Shown here one piece after another: positions 35,679 through 44,457 of a stretch of DNA of 64,000 nt. The notes under the pieces are model-generated. The model searched no databases. It worked only from the letters and a program-made list of their open reading frames with translations, and was not told the DNA's origin. Both the position numbers and the translations under genes were made by a program. Positions within the stretch are counted from its first letter, which is position 1; each line of letters begins with the position of its first letter. Origin of the DNA: Salegentibacter holothuriorum (GTDB taxonomy: Bacteria > Bacteroidota > Bacteroidia > Flavobacteriales > Flavobacteriaceae); assembly GCF_900168045.1 (NCBI RefSeq), contig NZ_FUYY01000003.1, positions 371,704-435,703 of the forward strand, given 5' to 3'.

Positions 35679-37946
35679 ATGGCATACGATATTGATATGA
35701 TCAAAAAGGTGTACAGCCAAATGGCCGAACGTGTGAATACTGCACGTGAGGTGGTTGGAAAACCTTTAACGCTTTCAGAAAAAATTCTTTATTCGCATTT
35801 ATGGGATGGTGCGGCCAAAGAGGCCTACCAAAGAGGAAAAGACTATGTAGAATTTGCGCCAGACAGGATTGCCTGCCAGGATGCAACTGCTCAAATGGCT
35901 TTACTGCAATTTATGCAAGCCGGGAAAAAGCAAGTTGCAGTACCTACTACAGTGCATTGTGATCACCTTATCCAGGCTAAAATGGGAGCTGCAATAGATT
36001 TGCAAGCTGCTAATAAATCCAGTAGTGAAGTTTTTGATTTTCTGGAATCTGTTTCTAATAAATATGGAATAGGATTTTGGAAACCGGGAGCTGGAATTAT
36101 TCACCAGGTTGTATTGGAAAATTATGCTTTCCCTGGAGGAATGATGATTGGTACAGATTCACACACGGTAAATGCCGGTGGACTTGGAATGGTTGCCATA
36201 GGTGTTGGTGGTGCTGATGCAGTAGATGTAATGGCCGGAATGCCATGGGAGCTTAAATTCCCTAAACTTATTGGAGTTAAACTAACTGGAAAACTTTCAG
36301 GATGGACTTCATCTAAAGATGTGATTTTAAAGGTTGCTGGAATCCTTACCGTTAAAGGTGGAACCGGCGCAATTATAGAATATTTCGGAGAAGGAGCTCG
36401 CTCTTTATCAGCTACCGGAAAAGGAACCATCTGTAATATGGGAGCTGAAGTAGGTGCAACCACTTCAACTTTTGGTTACGATGAGTCTATGGACCGTTAC
36501 CTGCGTGCTACCAACCGTGCCGATGTTGCAGATGCAGCAAATGGCGTGGCCGAGCACTTAACCGGTGATGATGAAGTTTATGCAAACCCTGAGCAGTATT
36601 TTGATGAATTGATAGAGATCAACCTTTCAGAATTAAAGCCACACCTTAACGGGCCATTTACACCAGATTTAGCAACTCCTATCTCAGAAATGGGTGTTAA
36701 AGCTAAAGAAAACGACTGGCCAATTAATGTAGATTGGGGATTAATAGGTTCTTGTACTAACTCTTCTTACGAAGATCTTACCCGTGCAGCATCTATCGCC
36801 AAACAAGCAGTAGATAAAAAGGTGAAAGCGAAATCTGATTTTGGTATTAACCCGGGATCTGAGCAAATTCGATTTACAGCAGAGCGTGATGGTTTACTTC
36901 AAATATTTGAAGATCTAGATGCAACGATATTTACAAATGCCTGTGGACCTTGTATTGGGCAGTGGGATCGTAGCGATAGAAAAGGTGAAGAAAAGAATAC
37001 TATTGTGCATTCTTTTAACCGGAACTTCTCTAAACGTGCAGATGGTAATCCAAACACCCACGCTTTTGTAGGTTCTCCAGAGATGGTTGCTGCAATCGCA
37101 ATTTCAGGGCGCTTAGATTTTGATCCTACTCGTGATAAATTGATGAATGAAGATGGCGAAGAAGTAATGTTAGATGAGCCAACAGGAATTGAATTGCCAA
37201 CCAAAGGTTTTGCAGTAGAAGATGCAGGATACATTGCACCAAACGATGATGGAAGTTCTGTTGAAGTAAAAGTAGCTGAAGATAGTGAAAGACTTCAATT
37301 GTTAACTCCATTTGAACCTTGGGATGGTAAAAACCTTACCGGTGCTAAATTGCTAATTAAAGCTTTTGGAAAATGTACTACCGACCATATTTCTATGGCT
37401 GGACCGTGGTTGCGTTACAGAGGGCATTTAGATAATATTTCTAACAACTGTCTTATTGGAGCTATTAATGCTTACAATAAAAAGACAAACTTTGTAAAAA
37501 ACCAACTTAACGGAGAGTATGATGGTGTTCCAGCGGTACAAAGAGAGTACAAAAAAGAAGGTGTTCCAACGGTAGTTGTAGGAGATCATAACTATGGTGA
37601 AGGTTCTTCTAGAGAACACGCGGCTATGGAACCTCGTCACCTTGGAGTGAAAGTGGTACTGGTTAAATCTTTTGCCCGTATTCACGAAACAAACCTTAAA
37701 AAACAAGGGATGTTAGGATTGACTTTTGCGAATGAGGCCGATTACGATCTTATTCAGGAAGACGATACCTTTAACTTTATAGATCTTGAAGACTTTGCTC
37801 CAGACAAGCAAATTACGATAGAAATCGTACATGCCGATGGTAGTAAAGACACTATTAAAACAAACCATACTTATAACAAACCGCAAATTGAGTGGTATAA
37901 GCATGGTTCTGCCCTTAATTTAATTAAGAAGCAAAACGCAGCTTAA
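35679..37946 (+). CDS. acnA: Aconitate hydratase
   Basis: A 755-residue iron-sulfur enzyme of the TCA cycle converting citrate to isocitrate. It is of the mitochondrial type (length ~750-780; cytosolic AcnA is ~890). The three cluster-binding cysteines are in [12 protein letters not shown] and [11 protein letters not shown]; other active-site marks are [33 protein letters not shown] (swivel domain), and [17 protein letters not shown]. Cytoplasmic. I leave the symbol as acnA in the broad sense. Its terminator is unusual: the stem at 37970-38094 encloses a REP element. Confidence 0.96.
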   Translation: MAYDIDMIKKVYSQMAERVNTAREVVGKPLTLSEKILYSHLWDGAAKEAYQRGKDYVEFAPDRIACQDATAQMALLQFMQAGKKQVAVPTTVHCDHLIQAKMGAAIDLQAANKSSSEVFDFLESVSNKYGIGFWKPGAGIIHQVVLENYAFPGGMMIGTDSHTVNAGGLGMVAIGVGGADAVDVMAGMPWELKFPKLIGVKLTGKLSGWTSSKDVILKVAGILTVKGGTGAIIEYFGEGARSLSATGKGTICNMGAEVGATTSTFGYDESMDRYLRATNRADVADAANGVAEHLTGDDEVYANPEQYFDELIEINLSELKPHLNGPFTPDLATPISEMGVKAKENDWPINVDWGLIGSCTNSSYEDLTRAASIAKQAVDKKVKAKSDFGINPGSEQIRFTAERDGLLQIFEDLDATIFTNACGPCIGQWDRSDRKGEEKNTIVHSFNRNFSKRADGNPNTHAFVGSPEMVAAIAISGRLDFDPTRDKLMNEDGEEVMLDEPTGIELPTKGFAVEDAGYIAPNDDGSSVEVKVAEDSERLQLLTPFEPWDGKNLTGAKLLIKAFGKCTTDHISMAGPWLRYRGHLDNISNNCLIGAINAYNKKTNFVKNQLNGEYDGVPAVQREYKKEGVPTVVVGDHNYGEGSSREHAAMEPRHLGVKVVLVKSFARIHETNLKKQGMLGLTFANEADYDLIQEDDTFNFIDLEDFAPDKQITIEIVHADGSKDTIKTNHTYNKPQIEWYKHGSALNLIKKQNAA

Positions 37947-37969
37947 TTAGTTAAGCTTATATTTTATAG

Positions 37970-38100
37970 AGAGGCTGATTAATATTTGATCGTTTCGTCA
38001 TTCTGAACTCGTTTCAGAATCTAATATTCTTAGGAGTTAGACCCTGAAACAAGTTCAGGGTGACGTGGTGAGAAATCATTATTAATCAGCCTCTTTTTTA
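37970..38100 (+). terminator. acnA terminator whose loop contains a REP element
   Basis: AGAGGCTGATTAATA (37970-37984) is an exact reverse complement of TATTAATCAGCCTCT (38080-38094), 15 pairs, followed by TTTTTT. The 95-base loop is filled by REP copy 3. Confidence 0.8.
37996..38065. repeat. REP-like paired palindrome, copy 3 (70 nt)
   Basis: Arms CGTCATTCTGAA...TTCAGAATCTAA and ACCCTGAA...TTCAGGGTGACG, each a hairpin. It lies wholly within the loop of the acnA terminator stem. Confidence 0.87.
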
Positions 38101-38122
38101 TGCCCAGAATTGAGATGTTAAG

Positions 38123-38130
38123 TACCTTTG
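38123..38130 (+). promoter_or_regulatory. Promoter -7 element for the TlpA-like gene
   Basis: TACCTTTG matches TAnnTTTG, 30 bases before the ATG at 38161. Confidence 0.45.
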
Positions 38131-38160
38131 CTTTTTACGTCTAAGTATTAAAAATCTACA

Positions 38161-38724
38161 ATGAAAAAGCTTTTCAAGAACCAATGGAGTAATATTATTT
38201 TTATTGTAATCATCCTGGCGATGATTATTCCTCAAACTCGTAAACCCATTCAAATTGTAGTAAATAAGCTATTTGCATTCAGTCCTTCTGCGACCGATGA
38301 GGAAGATAGAAAGGAGCTTGAAACCTATAATTGGACATTAGAGACTGAATCTGGTAAAAGAGTGGATTTCGCTGAATCTAAAGGGAAAGTGATCATTGTG
38401 AATTACTGGGCCACCTGGTGCCCACCCTGTATTGCTGAAATGCCAAGTTTCCAGGAGCTATATACTGATTATAATGATAAAGTGGAATTTTATTTTATTT
38501 CTGGAGAAGATCACGAAACCACTAATAATTTTCTGAAGCGCAAAGGCTATCGTTTTTCTAGTTATCGTATGCTTTCTAAAGATCCAAAGCCTTTAGATGG
38601 CTATACGTTGCCTTCTACTTATGTAATTGATAAGAAGGGCACTGTGGTAGTAGATAAAAAAGGAGCAGCCGATTGGAATAGTCAAAATTTCAGAAATTTG
38701 TTGAATCAGCTTTTAGCTGAATAA
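38161..38724 (+). CDS. TlpA-like membrane-anchored thioredoxin
   Basis: A 187-residue thiol-disulfide protein. An uncleaved N-terminal helix (NIIFIVIILAMIIPQ) anchors it in the inner membrane with the thioredoxin domain (~60-185) outside. The active site is NYWATWCPPCIAEMP (CxxC); LPSTYVIDKKGTV includes the cis-Pro region. It probably reduces disulfides in exported proteins or cytochromes. Convergent with the crtY gene, the stops being 2 bases apart. Confidence 0.92.
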   Translation: MKKLFKNQWSNIIFIVIILAMIIPQTRKPIQIVVNKLFAFSPSATDEEDRKELETYNWTLETESGKRVDFAESKGKVIIVNYWATWCPPCIAEMPSFQELYTDYNDKVEFYFISGEDHETTNNFLKRKGYRFSSYRMLSKDPKPLDGYTLPSTYVIDKKGTVVVDKKGAADWNSQNFRNLLNQLLAE

Positions 38725-38726
38725 TA

Positions 38727-39863
38727 TTAAAAAGCTTTTCTGAAAAAAGATACAATAAAATCTAAGCTATAGAGAGACAACATAATTTTTAGATCTTCTG
38801 AAACCGAAGTTTCTTCGTCTAAATATCTAAAAATATCCTGGGGAGAATTCTTAGTATAGAATTTAGTAAAAATATCTTCTCCCTTTTGGTTATTCTGCGC
38901 CAGCACATCTAAAAATATAGCATCATACCGTCTGAATTTATTATTGATTAAATTCTCACCGGGTTTTTTTCCGTTTTTTATGTTCTCAATAATTTTTGCA
39001 ATACGTTTTTCGGTATTTTTAAAGGAATAACCGGTTGATGGTTTTACCCAACCGCCACCAGTACCAATTTTTGTTATTTGCTTTGTATTTGCTTTGTCAA
39101 AAGGGAAATCGGTCATTGGGATAACACCTGTTTCCGTGCTTTTAATTTTGTAATCTTTTGTCTTTAAAATCTTTTCAAAATATTGCCGAAGCATTTCGTC
39201 ATATACTTTATCTTCAGTTAAAAAAGGAGAGAAAAAGGTATATTCAACTAAAGCTTTTTTCTCTGTAAACGGAAGAATATAAGTAAACGCAGTAGCATCA
39301 GGATATTTAATTCGGTAATCCATCATCGTAAAAGAATCAGGCGTAAACATCGGTTCTTCTGTTTCTACCTCCCAACCTTTAAAATGTTGAAAAATGGTGG
39401 TATGCTTTTTACTTTCCAGGTAAGAAGGATCAACCCTGCTGTCAAAGAAATGTGTTGCGCTGTAAGACTTTTTTCGGCCCATGGCCTTCATTGTTACAGG
39501 ATCTATTTTATGAATTTCATCAGTAATAAATTCAAAGTCACCAGACTTTTCTATTTCATCCTGTAGCTTTTGATGATAGTCTGCAGCTTTTATCATCTTA
39601 TAGGAATAAGGAGATAACTTTAAATTTATATTTGCTTCAGAAGAAATAAATTGACCTTCTTTCCAGGATTTAGTAACTAGTTCGTCCCATTTGCCTTTGC
39701 CTTCTTCCCAAAAACACCAGGTTTTAACCGGCATAGCAAAATCTGAATCTATTATTGCTATCTTTTTTCCTTTAAAAAAAACATCCCGGCTAAGTTGCCG
39801 GGCGAGTTGTAGGCCTGCGAGTCCTCCGCCAATAATTACATAAAAATACCTGGGACCTAGCAT
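38727..39863 (-). CDS. crtY: Lycopene beta-cyclase
   Basis: A 378-residue flavoprotein of the lycopene cyclase family. The N-terminal dinucleotide site is YVIIGGGLAGLQLARQL; other family parts are KTWCFWEEGKGKWDEL, MDYRIKYPDATAFTYILPFTEKKALVEYTFFS, and GVIPMTDFPFD followed by KIGTGGGWVKPSTGYSF. It closes both ends of lycopene to give beta-carotene. Last gene of the carotenoid operon, 26 bases after crtZ. Membrane-associated, FAD/NAD(P)H-dependent without net redox change (family knowledge). Confidence 0.95.
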   Translation of the reverse strand: MLGPRYFYVIIGGGLAGLQLARQLSRDVFFKGKKIAIIDSDFAMPVKTWCFWEEGKGKWDELVTKSWKEGQFISSEANINLKLSPYSYKMIKAADYHQKLQDEIEKSGDFEFITDEIHKIDPVTMKAMGRKKSYSATHFFDSRVDPSYLESKKHTTIFQHFKGWEVETEEPMFTPDSFTMMDYRIKYPDATAFTYILPFTEKKALVEYTFFSPFLTEDKVYDEMLRQYFEKILKTKDYKIKSTETGVIPMTDFPFDKANTKQITKIGTGGGWVKPSTGYSFKNTEKRIAKIIENIKNGKKPGENLINNKFRRYDAIFLDVLAQNNQKGEDIFTKFYTKNSPQDIFRYLDEETSVSEDLKIMLSLYSLDFIVSFFRKAF

Positions 39864-39889
39864 AGGTTTATAGAAACTATATTATAATT

Positions 39890-40339
39890 TTATTTATTAA
39901 AATATTTGAAGGGTACGAATAACATCCCGAAACATTCCCCATCATCTTTTCCAAGATGTTTGTGGTGCATTTTGTGAGCTCTTCTTATTCCTTTGGCATA
40001 GGGATTATTTGCATTTCTGAACATTTTAAAGCGCTGATGTATAAAAATATCGTGAACTGTGAAATAGGTGATTCCATAGGCTAGAATGCCTAAACCAATT
40101 GGTAAGCCAACCCAAACATCTTCATATCGCCACAGCAGGAAAAAACCTATACTAACTAATGCGTAAAATATAAAGAAGAGATCGTTTCTTTCCCACCAAT
40201 GGCTATGGTCTTTATGATGGTGATCTTTGTGTAATTTCCATAAAATACCGTGCATAATATATTTATGAGTAAACCAGGCCATTCCTTCCATAGCGGCGAA
40301 AGTGCCTAGAAAAACTAAGATCCATAATAAAATATTCAT
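39890..40339 (-). CDS. crtZ: Beta-carotene hydroxylase
   Basis: A 149-residue membrane di-iron hydroxylase with four helices and the His clusters HKYIMH, HKDHHHKDHSH and HKMHHKH. It adds OH to both beta rings of beta-carotene, giving zeaxanthin through cryptoxanthin. Its stop is 26 bases from crtY and its start is 1 base from the crtB stop. No ketolase (crtW) gene is present in this window, so zeaxanthin is the expected product. Confidence 0.95.
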   Translation of the reverse strand: MNILLWILVFLGTFAAMEGMAWFTHKYIMHGILWKLHKDHHHKDHSHWWERNDLFFIFYALVSIGFFLLWRYEDVWVGLPIGLGILAYGITYFTVHDIFIHQRFKMFRNANNPYAKGIRRAHKMHHKHLGKDDGECFGMLFVPFKYFNK

Positions 40340-40340
40340 A

Positions 40341-41180
40341 CTATATAAGTTTTAATCTGTAAGAAATATAAGATTTAGCCAGCAAACCTGCTTTTTGGTA
40401 ATCTGGAACTCTAATTCTACTATTTCTAATCTCCAAAGATGGGACTTTCTTTAGTTTATGTAATAATTTTCTATAATAAATATAAGCGGTATAAACACCA
40501 AATTTAGCTTCTACCGGTAAATGCGAAATTCCGCTTAAGCCGTGCTTAAAATCTTCTTCAATTTCTTCAATAATTCTTTGTTTACTTTCTTCGTCTAATT
40601 GTGCAAGATTGGTACCCGGAAAATAACTTCTGGCTAAATCTTCAAAATCAGCTTTTAAGTCTCTTAGGAAATTCACTTTTTGAAAAGCGGAACCCAAACT
40701 CATCGCTGACTCCTTTAAGGATTCATATTTTTTTTGATCTCCATCTACAAAAACCTTCAAACACATTAGTCCAACAACATCTGCACTACCATAGATATAT
40801 TCTTTGTATTCGGCTACACTAAGATAATCAGATTTATGCAAATCAAGCCGCATACTTTTCATAAATGCACGGTAAAGTGATTCATCTATTTCATATTTAT
40901 GTACGGTTTCCTGGAATGCGTTTAAAATTGGATTTAAACTAATTTTATCTTCAATAGCTTTATAAAGATCTACTTCAAAATCGTTAAAAAGTCTTTCTTT
41001 ATCGTAATCGTGAAAAGTATCAACAATTTCGTCGGCAAAGCGCACAAAGCCATAGATATTATAAATATCCTGACGAATTGAGGGGGCCAACATCCTGGTT
41101 GCTGTAGAAAATGAGGTGCTGTATTGATGCGTAACAGTTTTACTACAAGCCCGTGAAACATTGTCAAAAATGGCTTTCAT
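40341..41180 (-). CDS. crtB: Phytoene synthase
   Basis: A 279-residue prenyl-condensing enzyme that joins two geranylgeranyl diphosphates into phytoene. Two Asp-rich motifs bind the magnesium-diphosphate: FVRFADEIVDTFHDYD (residues ~45-60) and NFLRDLKADFEDLARSYFPG (~170-190); VGLMCLKVF is also family-typical. Cytoplasmic, membrane-associated. Third gene of the crt operon, 3 bases after crtI. Confidence 0.95.
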   Translation of the reverse strand: MKAIFDNVSRACSKTVTHQYSTSFSTATRMLAPSIRQDIYNIYGFVRFADEIVDTFHDYDKERLFNDFEVDLYKAIEDKISLNPILNAFQETVHKYEIDESLYRAFMKSMRLDLHKSDYLSVAEYKEYIYGSADVVGLMCLKVFVDGDQKKYESLKESAMSLGSAFQKVNFLRDLKADFEDLARSYFPGTNLAQLDEESKQRIIEEIEEDFKHGLSGISHLPVEAKFGVYTAYIYYRKLLHKLKKVPSLEIRNSRIRVPDYQKAGLLAKSYISYRLKLI

Positions 41181-41183
41181 AAT

Positions 41184-42644
41184 TTAATTTTCTTTTTGAA
41201 TTAAACCGGCGGCTAACTTTCCCGAAATTAGGGAAGGCGGTACACCGGGTCCGGGAACACTCAACTGCCCGGTAAAAAATAATTTATGCACTTTTTTACT
41301 TTTTAATTTAGGTCTTAAAAATGCAGTTTGGAAAAGGGTATTAGCTAAACCGTAGGCGTTCCCTTTATATGAGTTATATTCTTCTTTAAAGTCGTTTACG
41401 CAAAAAGATTCTTTAAAAAGAAGATGATCGGTAACATTTTGATTGGTTAAACTTTCAAAACGTGTTATAATTTTTTTGAAATATTTTTCTCTAATTTCAG
41501 GAGTATCTTCTACATCTGGTGCTAGGGGTACTAAAAATATTCCTGCTTCTTTATCTTTTGGTGCAGCGGCATCATCTGTAATGGAAGGGAAACTAGCGTA
41601 GAATAACGGTTCTTCGGGCCACTCAGCATCATCATAGATTGCTTTGGCGTGTTTTTCAAAATCGGTATCAAAAAACAACGTATGATGCGTTACATTTTTC
41701 AATTTTTTATTAAACCCGGCAAAGAATAATAGGGCTGAAGGGGCAAAGGTCTTTTTTTGCCAATAAGATTCCTTGTACTGCCTTTTGTATTCTGGTAATA
41801 AGGTTTCGGTATGATGATAATCGGCTCCACTAAGAATATAATCTGCTTTAATTTTTTTATCGTTTACCTGTATTCCGGTTGCCGTATCATTTTCAATATA
41901 GATTTTAGAAACAGGGGAATTAGTATTAATTTTCACCTCCAGTGATGTTGCAAGGCTTTCCATAGCTTCAATAACCTTATACATCCCACCTTTTGGATGC
42001 CAGGTTCCCAGGCCAAAATCTGCATAATTCATAAAGCTGTAGAAGGCCGGGGTATTACTGGCTTTAGCACCAAGGAATAAAACCGGGAATTCTAGGATTT
42101 GAACCAATTTGGTGTTGCTAAACTCTTTTCTTACTTCTTTAGAAATTGTGCTAAAAAACTGGCCTATTTTTCCAGCGGTAGTGGGAGTCACCAATTCTAA
42201 GGGAGAAACACCCGGGCGGTATACAAGATCTTTAATTGCAATATCATAGTTGTTTTTAGCTTCCTCAATAAACTGTTTCAGTTTTTTTGAACTTCCCGGT
42301 TCTTCTGCTTCAAAAGCGGCGCAAATTTTATCTAAGCTGTCTTCTATGGTGATACTATCTTCTTTTCCAAAGAAAACCTTGTAGGCAGGGCTTAGTTTTT
42401 CCAGTTTGTAGTAATCTGAGGGTTTTTTCCCGAAGTCTGCAAAAAATCTTTCAAAAACATCAGGCATCCAATACCAGGTAGGGCCTATATCAAAGCAAAA
42501 TCCGTCTTTTTTTAACTGGCGTGCGCGTCCACCAATATTTTCATTTTTTTCAAAAATTTCTACTTTATATCCATCTTTAGCCAGATAGCAAGCAGCCGCC
42601 AAAGAAGCGAATCCCGAACCAATAATAGCAATTTTATTTTTCAT
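41184..42644 (-). CDS. crtI: Phytoene desaturase (CrtI type)
   Basis: A 486-residue FAD oxidoreductase that takes phytoene to lycopene in four desaturations. The N-terminus IAIIGSGFASLAAACYLAKDG binds FAD; FCFDIGPTWYWMPDVFERFF and the C-terminal LFFTGQLSVPGPGVPPSLISGKLAAG are CrtI signatures. It starts 7 bases after the MerR-family regulator gene and precedes crtB by 3 bases, so it is cotranscribed with both. Confidence 0.95.
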   Translation of the reverse strand: MKNKIAIIGSGFASLAAACYLAKDGYKVEIFEKNENIGGRARQLKKDGFCFDIGPTWYWMPDVFERFFADFGKKPSDYYKLEKLSPAYKVFFGKEDSITIEDSLDKICAAFEAEEPGSSKKLKQFIEEAKNNYDIAIKDLVYRPGVSPLELVTPTTAGKIGQFFSTISKEVRKEFSNTKLVQILEFPVLFLGAKASNTPAFYSFMNYADFGLGTWHPKGGMYKVIEAMESLATSLEVKINTNSPVSKIYIENDTATGIQVNDKKIKADYILSGADYHHTETLLPEYKRQYKESYWQKKTFAPSALLFFAGFNKKLKNVTHHTLFFDTDFEKHAKAIYDDAEWPEEPLFYASFPSITDDAAAPKDKEAGIFLVPLAPDVEDTPEIREKYFKKIITRFESLTNQNVTDHLLFKESFCVNDFKEEYNSYKGNAYGLANTLFQTAFLRPKLKSKKVHKLFFTGQLSVPGPGVPPSLISGKLAAGLIQKEN

Positions 42645-42651
42645 ATTTATC

Positions 42652-43545
42652 TTAAAGCTTTTCTATAAATTGGTTTAAACTAGTATGGGTTTTCACGAAA
42701 GATGGTAATTCTTTATGTTGTATTTCTCTTATTTTATGTCCAAAAAGTAATAATTCGTAAGTTTCCTTTTCGCAAACTTGGTCTTTAAACTCATTGATGA
42801 AATCTTCTACATCCCCCGGGGCGGTGGTGAAGTAGCTAACAAAACTAATTTTGTTATGTCGCTCCAATAAGTAATCAAGATCACTTAGAGGTAGGCTTGG
42901 TCCTAGATAGATGGCCTTATTGCCGTGATATAAAAGTTCATAATATAAGTAAATAATTCCTATATCGTGAATTTCATTTTCCGGAAGAAAAAGCACATAT
43001 AAATTATCTGAAGTAGGCTTGAGCTCTTTTTTAATTTCTGCAAGATTAAAATAGAGTTTTTGTTTAATGAGATCTACAATGTAGTGTTCATGAATTGGTT
43101 TTATAGTATCAGTTTGCCAAAGCATTCCAATTTGCTCTAATAGTGGAAGGAATACCTGGTTAAAAATCTCTCTAAAACTTTTATCTTTTTGTAGTGATTG
43201 GTACGTACTATTAAAGAGATCTTCATCAAAATTCATCATAGAAAGTTTGAATGAATTTTGAGCGCGATTTTCTTTACTGGAACTCGCTGAAATACTTCGT
43301 ACCATTTTAGAAATCTCTTCTTCACTCAACTTAGAGATCCTTGAGATTTTGTAACCATGTTCATTTAAGAAAGCGACGTTTAAAATCTTTTGCAAATTAG
43401 AACTATCATACGTTCTTATATTTGTAGAAGTACGATCGGGGTTTAAGATATTGTATCTTTTTTCCCAAATTCTTATGGTATGCGCCTTAATTCCGCTTAA
43501 ATTTTCAAGGTCTTTTATGCTGAAATTTTGTTTTATTAGTTCCAT
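42652..43545 (-). CDS. MerR-family regulator with cobalamin-binding domain (CarH-like)
   Basis: A 297-residue regulator. Residues ~7-75 are a MerR winged-helix DNA-binding domain (FSIKDLENLSGIKAHTIRIWEKRY). The rest resembles the B12-binding pair of CarH/CarA: a helical bundle with the W-x9-EH motif (WQTDTIKPIHEH) and a Rossmann-type domain with the lower-ligand motif ExHxxG as ENEIHDIG. In CarH these bind adenosylcobalamin; light breaks the tetramer and releases carotenoid genes. First gene of the crt operon, so it probably represses itself and crtIBZY in the dark (inference). Start sits ~12 bases after the predicted RNA start. Confidence 0.9.
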   Translation of the reverse strand: MELIKQNFSIKDLENLSGIKAHTIRIWEKRYNILNPDRTSTNIRTYDSSNLQKILNVAFLNEHGYKISRISKLSEEEISKMVRSISASSSKENRAQNSFKLSMMNFDEDLFNSTYQSLQKDKSFREIFNQVFLPLLEQIGMLWQTDTIKPIHEHYIVDLIKQKLYFNLAEIKKELKPTSDNLYVLFLPENEIHDIGIIYLYYELLYHGNKAIYLGPSLPLSDLDYLLERHNKISFVSYFTTAPGDVEDFINEFKDQVCEKETYELLLFGHKIREIQHKELPSFVKTHTSLNQFIEKL

Positions 43546-43562
43546 AGTATTATTAAGATGAT

Positions 43563-43614
43563 CAAATCTAGTTAAATTTGAACATTAAACACTTTATGGA
43601 AGTGTTAAAATGTT
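43563..43614. promoter_or_regulatory. Back-to-back divergent -7 boxes and a long inverted repeat (candidate CarH-type operator)
   Basis: Minus-strand TAGATTTG (43570 to 43563) for the regulator-crt operon and plus-strand TAAATTTG (43573-43580) for the SDR gene are 2 bases apart. Directly next is the inverted repeat AACATTAAACACTT (43581-43594) / AAGTGTTAAAATGTT (43600-43614), and tandem AGTTAAA copies follow at ~43624-43638. A regulator bound here would cover both promoters. Confidence 0.6.
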
Positions 43615-43649
43615 TAATAGTTTAGTTAAAAAGTTAAACAGTAAATTTT

Positions 43650-44453
43650 ATGACGAAGTTTTCCTCTAAAATTGTGCTTATTACCGGTGGTGCATCTGGC
43701 ATTGGTAAGCTTATGGGGCGCGAAGTGTTAAAGAGAAATGGCAAATTGGTAATCTGGGATATAAATAAACTTAATTTGCAGCAAACCTTAAAAGAGTTTG
43801 AAGATTTTGGCGAAGTTTATGGGTATACCGTGGATATTACCAATACAATCTGGATTCAGGAAATTGCTAAACAAGTAGAAGAGGAGATAGGACCCGTTGA
43901 TATTTTGATTAATAATGCGGGAATAGTGTTTGGAGGTTATTTTTACGAGAATTCTTCAGAAAATATAGAAAAGGTCATGAATGTTAATGCTATTGCTCCC
44001 ATGCAACTTACACGAACTTTTTTATCTGGAATGATGAAAAGGAAGCACGGGCATATTTGTAATATTACTTCATCTGCAGGCCTGGTTTCTAACCCTAAAA
44101 TGGCTGTCTATGCGGGCAGCAAATGGGCTGCTACCGGTTGGTCTGATAGTTTGCGTTTGGAGATGAAGCAGCTTAAGTCAGGAGTTAGAGTGACCACTGT
44201 GACTCCATATTATATAAATACAGGAATGTTTGATGGGGTGAAATCTATTATTCCTATCCTGGATCAAAACAAAGTGGCTAAAAAGATAATTAAAGCCATA
44301 GAAAGCAATAGGATTTATTTAAGTATGCCCTGGAGTATGCGTTTTGTGAGATTTTCCCAGGGACTTTTTCCCATTTGGTTTTATGATTGGTTTGTGGGAA
44401 GGATAATTGGGGTGTATAAAACAATGGATGAATTTAAAGGTCGAAAAAAATAA
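43650..44453 (+). CDS. Short-chain dehydrogenase/reductase
   Basis: A 267-residue SDR. NAD(P) binding TGGASGIGKLMGRE, NNAG in DILINNAGIVFGGYF, catalytic Ser in ITSSAGLVS, and the YxxxK pair in YAGSKWAATGW. The C-terminal region (PWSMRFVRFSQGLFPIWFYDWFVG) is hydrophobic as in RDH/17-beta-HSD-like membrane-associated SDRs acting on lipid or retinoid-type alcohols. The substrate is unknown. It is divergent from the carotenoid operon across a shared regulatory region and precedes an aldehyde dehydrogenase by 4 bases, which suggests a stepwise alcohol-aldehyde-acid oxidation. Confidence 0.9.
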   Translation: MTKFSSKIVLITGGASGIGKLMGREVLKRNGKLVIWDINKLNLQQTLKEFEDFGEVYGYTVDITNTIWIQEIAKQVEEEIGPVDILINNAGIVFGGYFYENSSENIEKVMNVNAIAPMQLTRTFLSGMMKRKHGHICNITSSAGLVSNPKMAVYAGSKWAATGWSDSLRLEMKQLKSGVRVTTVTPYYINTGMFDGVKSIIPILDQNKVAKKIIKAIESNRIYLSMPWSMRFVRFSQGLFPIWFYDWFVGRIIGVYKTMDEFKGRKK

Positions 44454-44457
44454 TAGC

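Noticed and set aside
35901..37311. Several long antisense ORFs within acnA, such as 36122-36463
   Set aside because: Low-complexity translations opposite a well-conserved enzyme, with no domain, promoter or start context.
38727..42644. A ketolase for astaxanthin-type products in the carotenoid operon
   Set aside because: No crtW-like gene is present; crtI, B, Z and Y account for all the genes.
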